A stretch of 24,395 nt of DNA from positions 1-24,395 of the forward strand of contig NW_021628725.1 of NCBI RefSeq assembly GCF_900005765.1. Direction: 5' to 3'. The translations under genes and the position numbers were made by a program. This DNA comes from Plasmodium relictum (taxonomy: Eukaryota > Apicomplexa > Aconoidasida > Haemosporida > Plasmodiidae). Each line of letters begins with the position of its first letter. Position 1 is the first letter of the stretch. Shown here piece by piece: positions 22,321-24,395 of this stretch. Under the pieces are notes generated by a model. The model was not told the DNA's origin. It was given only the letters and a program-made list of their open reading frames with translations, and searched no databases.

Positions 22321-23445
22321 GAATGGAATTCACCTATTGTAATGGTAAGGAAGAAAGATGGACAGTGGAGAACTACTATAGATTATCGCTATTTGAATAA
22401 ATTTATATTAGATGATTTATATGTTATTCCTCATATAAAACATATATTTCAAACGTTTCATGGTACTAAATGGTTTTCAAAAATAGATCTCAAAAATAGT
22501 TTTTGGAATATTTCACTAGAAGAGAATAGTAAGCAATGTGCAAATTTTATAGTTCTTAAGTGTGGTGCATTTGTGTTTAATGTGTTACCATTTGGATTGA
22601 AAACAAGTCCTTCCCAATTTCAAAGAATTATGGAAAACATTTTTATGGAATTAATTCAAGAGAATTGCATAGTTGTGTATATTGATGACATCATGATTTT
22701 AACAAAAACTATAGATGAACATCATAATGTTTTAAAAAGAGTTTATAAATTGTTGGTGGACAACAATCTTGAAATAAATATTGAAAAATTCGAATTATAT
22801 AAAACCTCTATCACCTATTTAGGACAAATGATAGATAGAGAAGGAATAAGACCTTCATTAGATAAAATAGAAATAATTATTAAAGCAGGGCATAAATCAA
22901 AGAAAAAATTAAGATTGTTTCTAGGAGCTGCTAATTATTATAGGAACTATATAAGAAACTTTTCAAATTGGACTTCTAAATTAGTTCTATTGTTAACTAA
23001 AAAGAAAAAGTTTGAATGGAATGAAGAATATTCACAAGTATTTGAACAAATTAAGAATAAAATGGCTAAAATAACTTATCTGTCATTTCCAGAGTTAGGA
23101 AAGCCGTATACTATTTATACTGATGCCTCAGATTATGCTATAGGAGCTGTATTGACTCAGATAAATAATGATACCGGTGAAACTAAGTTTATCCATTATA
23201 CATCTAAGAAATTAAATGATGTTCAAAGAAAGTGGAGTATAGTTGAAAAAGAATTATTTGCTATAATAGTAGTTTGTGAAACATTCGATTATTATATTAA
23301 AGGATCTAAAGTATTAATAAAAACTGATTGTAAAAGTTTAGCTGGAATGGATTCAATTAATACTGGAAAATTGTATCGATGGAAATTGAGATATCTGAAT
23401 TTAATTTATAATTTGAACACACTGAAGGAGTACAAAATAGTTTAG
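22309..23445 (+). pseudogene. Ty3/gypsy reverse transcriptase and RNase H, main open segment
   Basis: The frame is open from 22309; its first ATG is at 22342 and it ends in TAG at 23443-23445. Counting from that Met, RT motifs are VRKKDGQWRTTIDYRYLNK (2-20), FSKIDL with catalytic Asp49, LPFGLKTSPSQFQRIM (82-97), and YIDD (113-116) with both metal-binding Asp. The connection is followed by RFLGAANYYR-like LFLGAANYYRNYI (192-204). RNase H shows TDASDYAIGAVL (Asp261), VEKELFAII (Glu304 likely catalytic) and KTDCKSL (Asp329). All RT and most RNase H active-site residues are therefore intact. The Gly-Tyr-His-Gln after the first Asp in typical Ty3 RTs is Ser-Phe-Trp-Asn here. The end is a frameshift: the last about 12 residues are out of frame. 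Confidence 0.9.
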
Positions 23446-23637
23446 CTGATCGGATTACTAGATCAATAGAAGATGATACTGATCTTCCAAATTACATGGC
23501 ATTGTGTTTAATAAACCTTCAGAAGAATATGAAGATATATATAATATCCCATCTTGCCAAGAAATTGCTGATGAAGTATGGAAAAATAAGAATAATACAA
23601 GAAATGTAGTATGGAAGAATGAATTTCCAGTTCACTA
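23400..23637 (+). pseudogene. RNase H C-terminal remnant in two further frames
   Basis: After the shift near 23410-23415 the expected last RNase H motif is readable as EHTEGVQNSLADRITRS (from 23415), including the N-x-x-A-D signature with the fourth catalytic Asp. A second shift at about 23500-23507 brings a Glu-rich continuation (NKPSEEYEDIYNIPS, EIADEVWKN) that looks coding, up to about 23637. There it runs into repeat DNA. No integrase HHCC or DDE motif follows. Confidence 0.75.
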
Positions 23638-23728
23638 CTGGTTAATAAAAGGTATTATTAACCTTTTGTAGCATGCTAAGCTAGTTGCTAGTTGTATACG
23701 TACAAGTTAGCCATGCACTGACGCTAGT
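23638..23728 (+). repeat. Single 88-bp-family unit abutting the pol fragment
   Basis: Starts CTGGTTAATAAAAGGTATTA with TTAACC completing the inverted-repeat head, and ends CATGCACTGACGCTAGT. It is clearly related to the tandem units at 20061-20236 but has diverged in the middle (GCATGCTAAGCTAGTTGC). The pol-derived reading frame runs into it without a gap, so it marks the breakpoint. Confidence 0.85.
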
Positions 23729-24310
23729 CCTATATATATAAAAAAAAAAAAAAAAAAATAAAGTTATTTTTTTTTGTTTGTTTATTTATATATATATACA
23801 TCTTTGTAATTTAAAAAAAAAAAAAAAATTAAATATATTTTTTTTTTTTTGGGAAGAGTTTTATTATGTTATGTTATGTTATGTTATGTTATGTTATGTT
23901 TTAATTTTTAGTGTAAATAAAAATTAAAAGAAAGAAATGTTAACTTATTAAAAACTTAAGAGATAAGAGAAATATTTATGTATTATTCAATGTATATTTT
24001 TGAAATAACATTGAATATCATAAAATTTTGACTTAATAAATTGTTATAAATTATTTGTATGTTTTTAATTAAAAGAAGATATTAATTCTTTGTAAATAAA
24101 AACTCATTTATAACTGTTAATAGGTTTATTAAAAGATGCAGTAAAATTTAACTTCAATTAAATATTATGCATCATAAGAAAACTGTATATATATATATAA
24201 TAAAAACTAATATATATATATAAACGTATACTTAGTTATACATGCTCTTTATTAATTTGTTTGTTTAATACTCTAGCAAAGTCATTAAACGGGCAATTAA
24301 TAAATCAACT
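23725..24310 (+). repeat. Family A copy, plus orientation, right arm of the inverted pair around pol
   Basis: Starts with CTAGTCCTATATATA and long A/T runs, then TTTGGGAAGAGTTTTATTATG. From about 23990 it matches the reverse complement of 21040-21310, and 24169-24289 is nearly identical to 20427-20541. It ends GGGCAATTAATAAATCAAC (24291-24309), the canonical family A end. It is the longest and best-preserved copy here. Confidence 0.85.
23866..23900. repeat. (ATGTT)7 microsatellite
   Basis: Seven uninterrupted ATGTT copies inside the right family A arm, placed just after the GGGAAGA block. Other copies of the family do not show it, so it arose in this copy. Confidence 0.95.
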
Positions 24311-24395
24311 ACATAGCATAGCGGTTATATATATCAGAAAAATATAGAAACCATTTAATGTATTGGTTTCATGGAAGTAAGTTTGCAGGATATTG
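24311..24395. other. Unassigned sequence at the window end
   Basis: Follows the end of the family A copy. No reading frame or repeat module is recognised in these last 85 bases. Confidence 0.3.

Larger units (their letters stand above)
21521..23637 (+). mobile_element. Decayed Ty3/gypsy-type pol fragment (protease, RT, RNase H; no gag or integrase)
   Basis: Protease, reverse transcriptase and RNase H occur in that order, the order of Ty3/gypsy pol. The element would make DNA from its RNA and, with integrase, insert it into the chromosome. Here no zinc-knuckle gag precedes the protease and no integrase follows RNase H. The left limit is the in-frame stop at 21518-21520, and the right limit is where an 88-bp repeat unit begins (23638). 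The frame is broken by a TAG at 22127-22129 and by single-base shifts near 22310-22320, 23410-23415 and 23500-23507. It is judged inactive; the parts are listed separately. Confidence 0.9.

Noticed and set aside
20315-24310. Simple intact LTR retrotransposon with two direct LTRs
   Set aside because: Gag and integrase are absent, the arms nearest pol are inverted, and the direct pair is only clearly shared over about 120 bases; no primer-binding site or polypurine tract could be placed.

Overview
The window is very A+T-rich eukaryotic DNA and reads as a Plasmodium chromosome, most likely from an avian malaria parasite. Three things support this. The left end is the 3' part of a nuclear 28S rRNA gene with apicomplexan-like, A+T-rich expansion segments. 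The centre holds a complete two-exon reticulocyte-binding protein (RBP/Rh) gene: a tiny signal-peptide exon, a 130-bp GT-AG intron, one huge exon, and a C-terminal transmembrane helix with a short acidic tail. The right end holds a decayed Ty3/gypsy pol fragment, and among Plasmodium genomes Ty3-type LTR elements are known to me only from avian species. The species call is inference; genus and gene families rest on the sequence. No telomeric repeats were seen, but rRNA, rbp and retroelement debris together fit a subtelomeric or chromosome-internal variable region.

Layout. 1-765: 28S rRNA 3' end, plus strand. 766-8890: about 8 kb with no convincing gene, filled with A+T-rich sequence and several old copies, in both orientations, of a dispersed 0.1-0.6-kb repeat (called family A here). 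8891-16817: the rbp gene on the minus strand, with intron 16633-16762; the predicted protein is 2598 residues. 16818-18520: rbp 5' flank, no gene. 18520-21515: dense repeat area with further family A copies, an 88-bp tandem array, hairpins and a perfect palindrome where two family A copies meet head to head. 21521-23637: broken Ty3/gypsy pol (protease, reverse transcriptase, RNase H) without recognisable gag or integrase. 23638-24310: one unit of the 88-bp repeat family, then a long family A copy containing a 5-bp microsatellite.

How it fits together. The RBP is a merozoite surface or rhoptry adhesin used to invade red cells and looks intact. The retroelement is dead: stop codon, three frame breaks and a lost protease glycine, although the RT and RNase H active-site residues survive. 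The repeat family around it occurs on both sides of pol, in inverted as well as direct orientation, and on both sides of rbp. This makes it the best candidate for an unrecognised structure in the window: either the LTR of this element in many solo and rearranged copies, or an independent foldback-like repeat that has captured a pol fragment.
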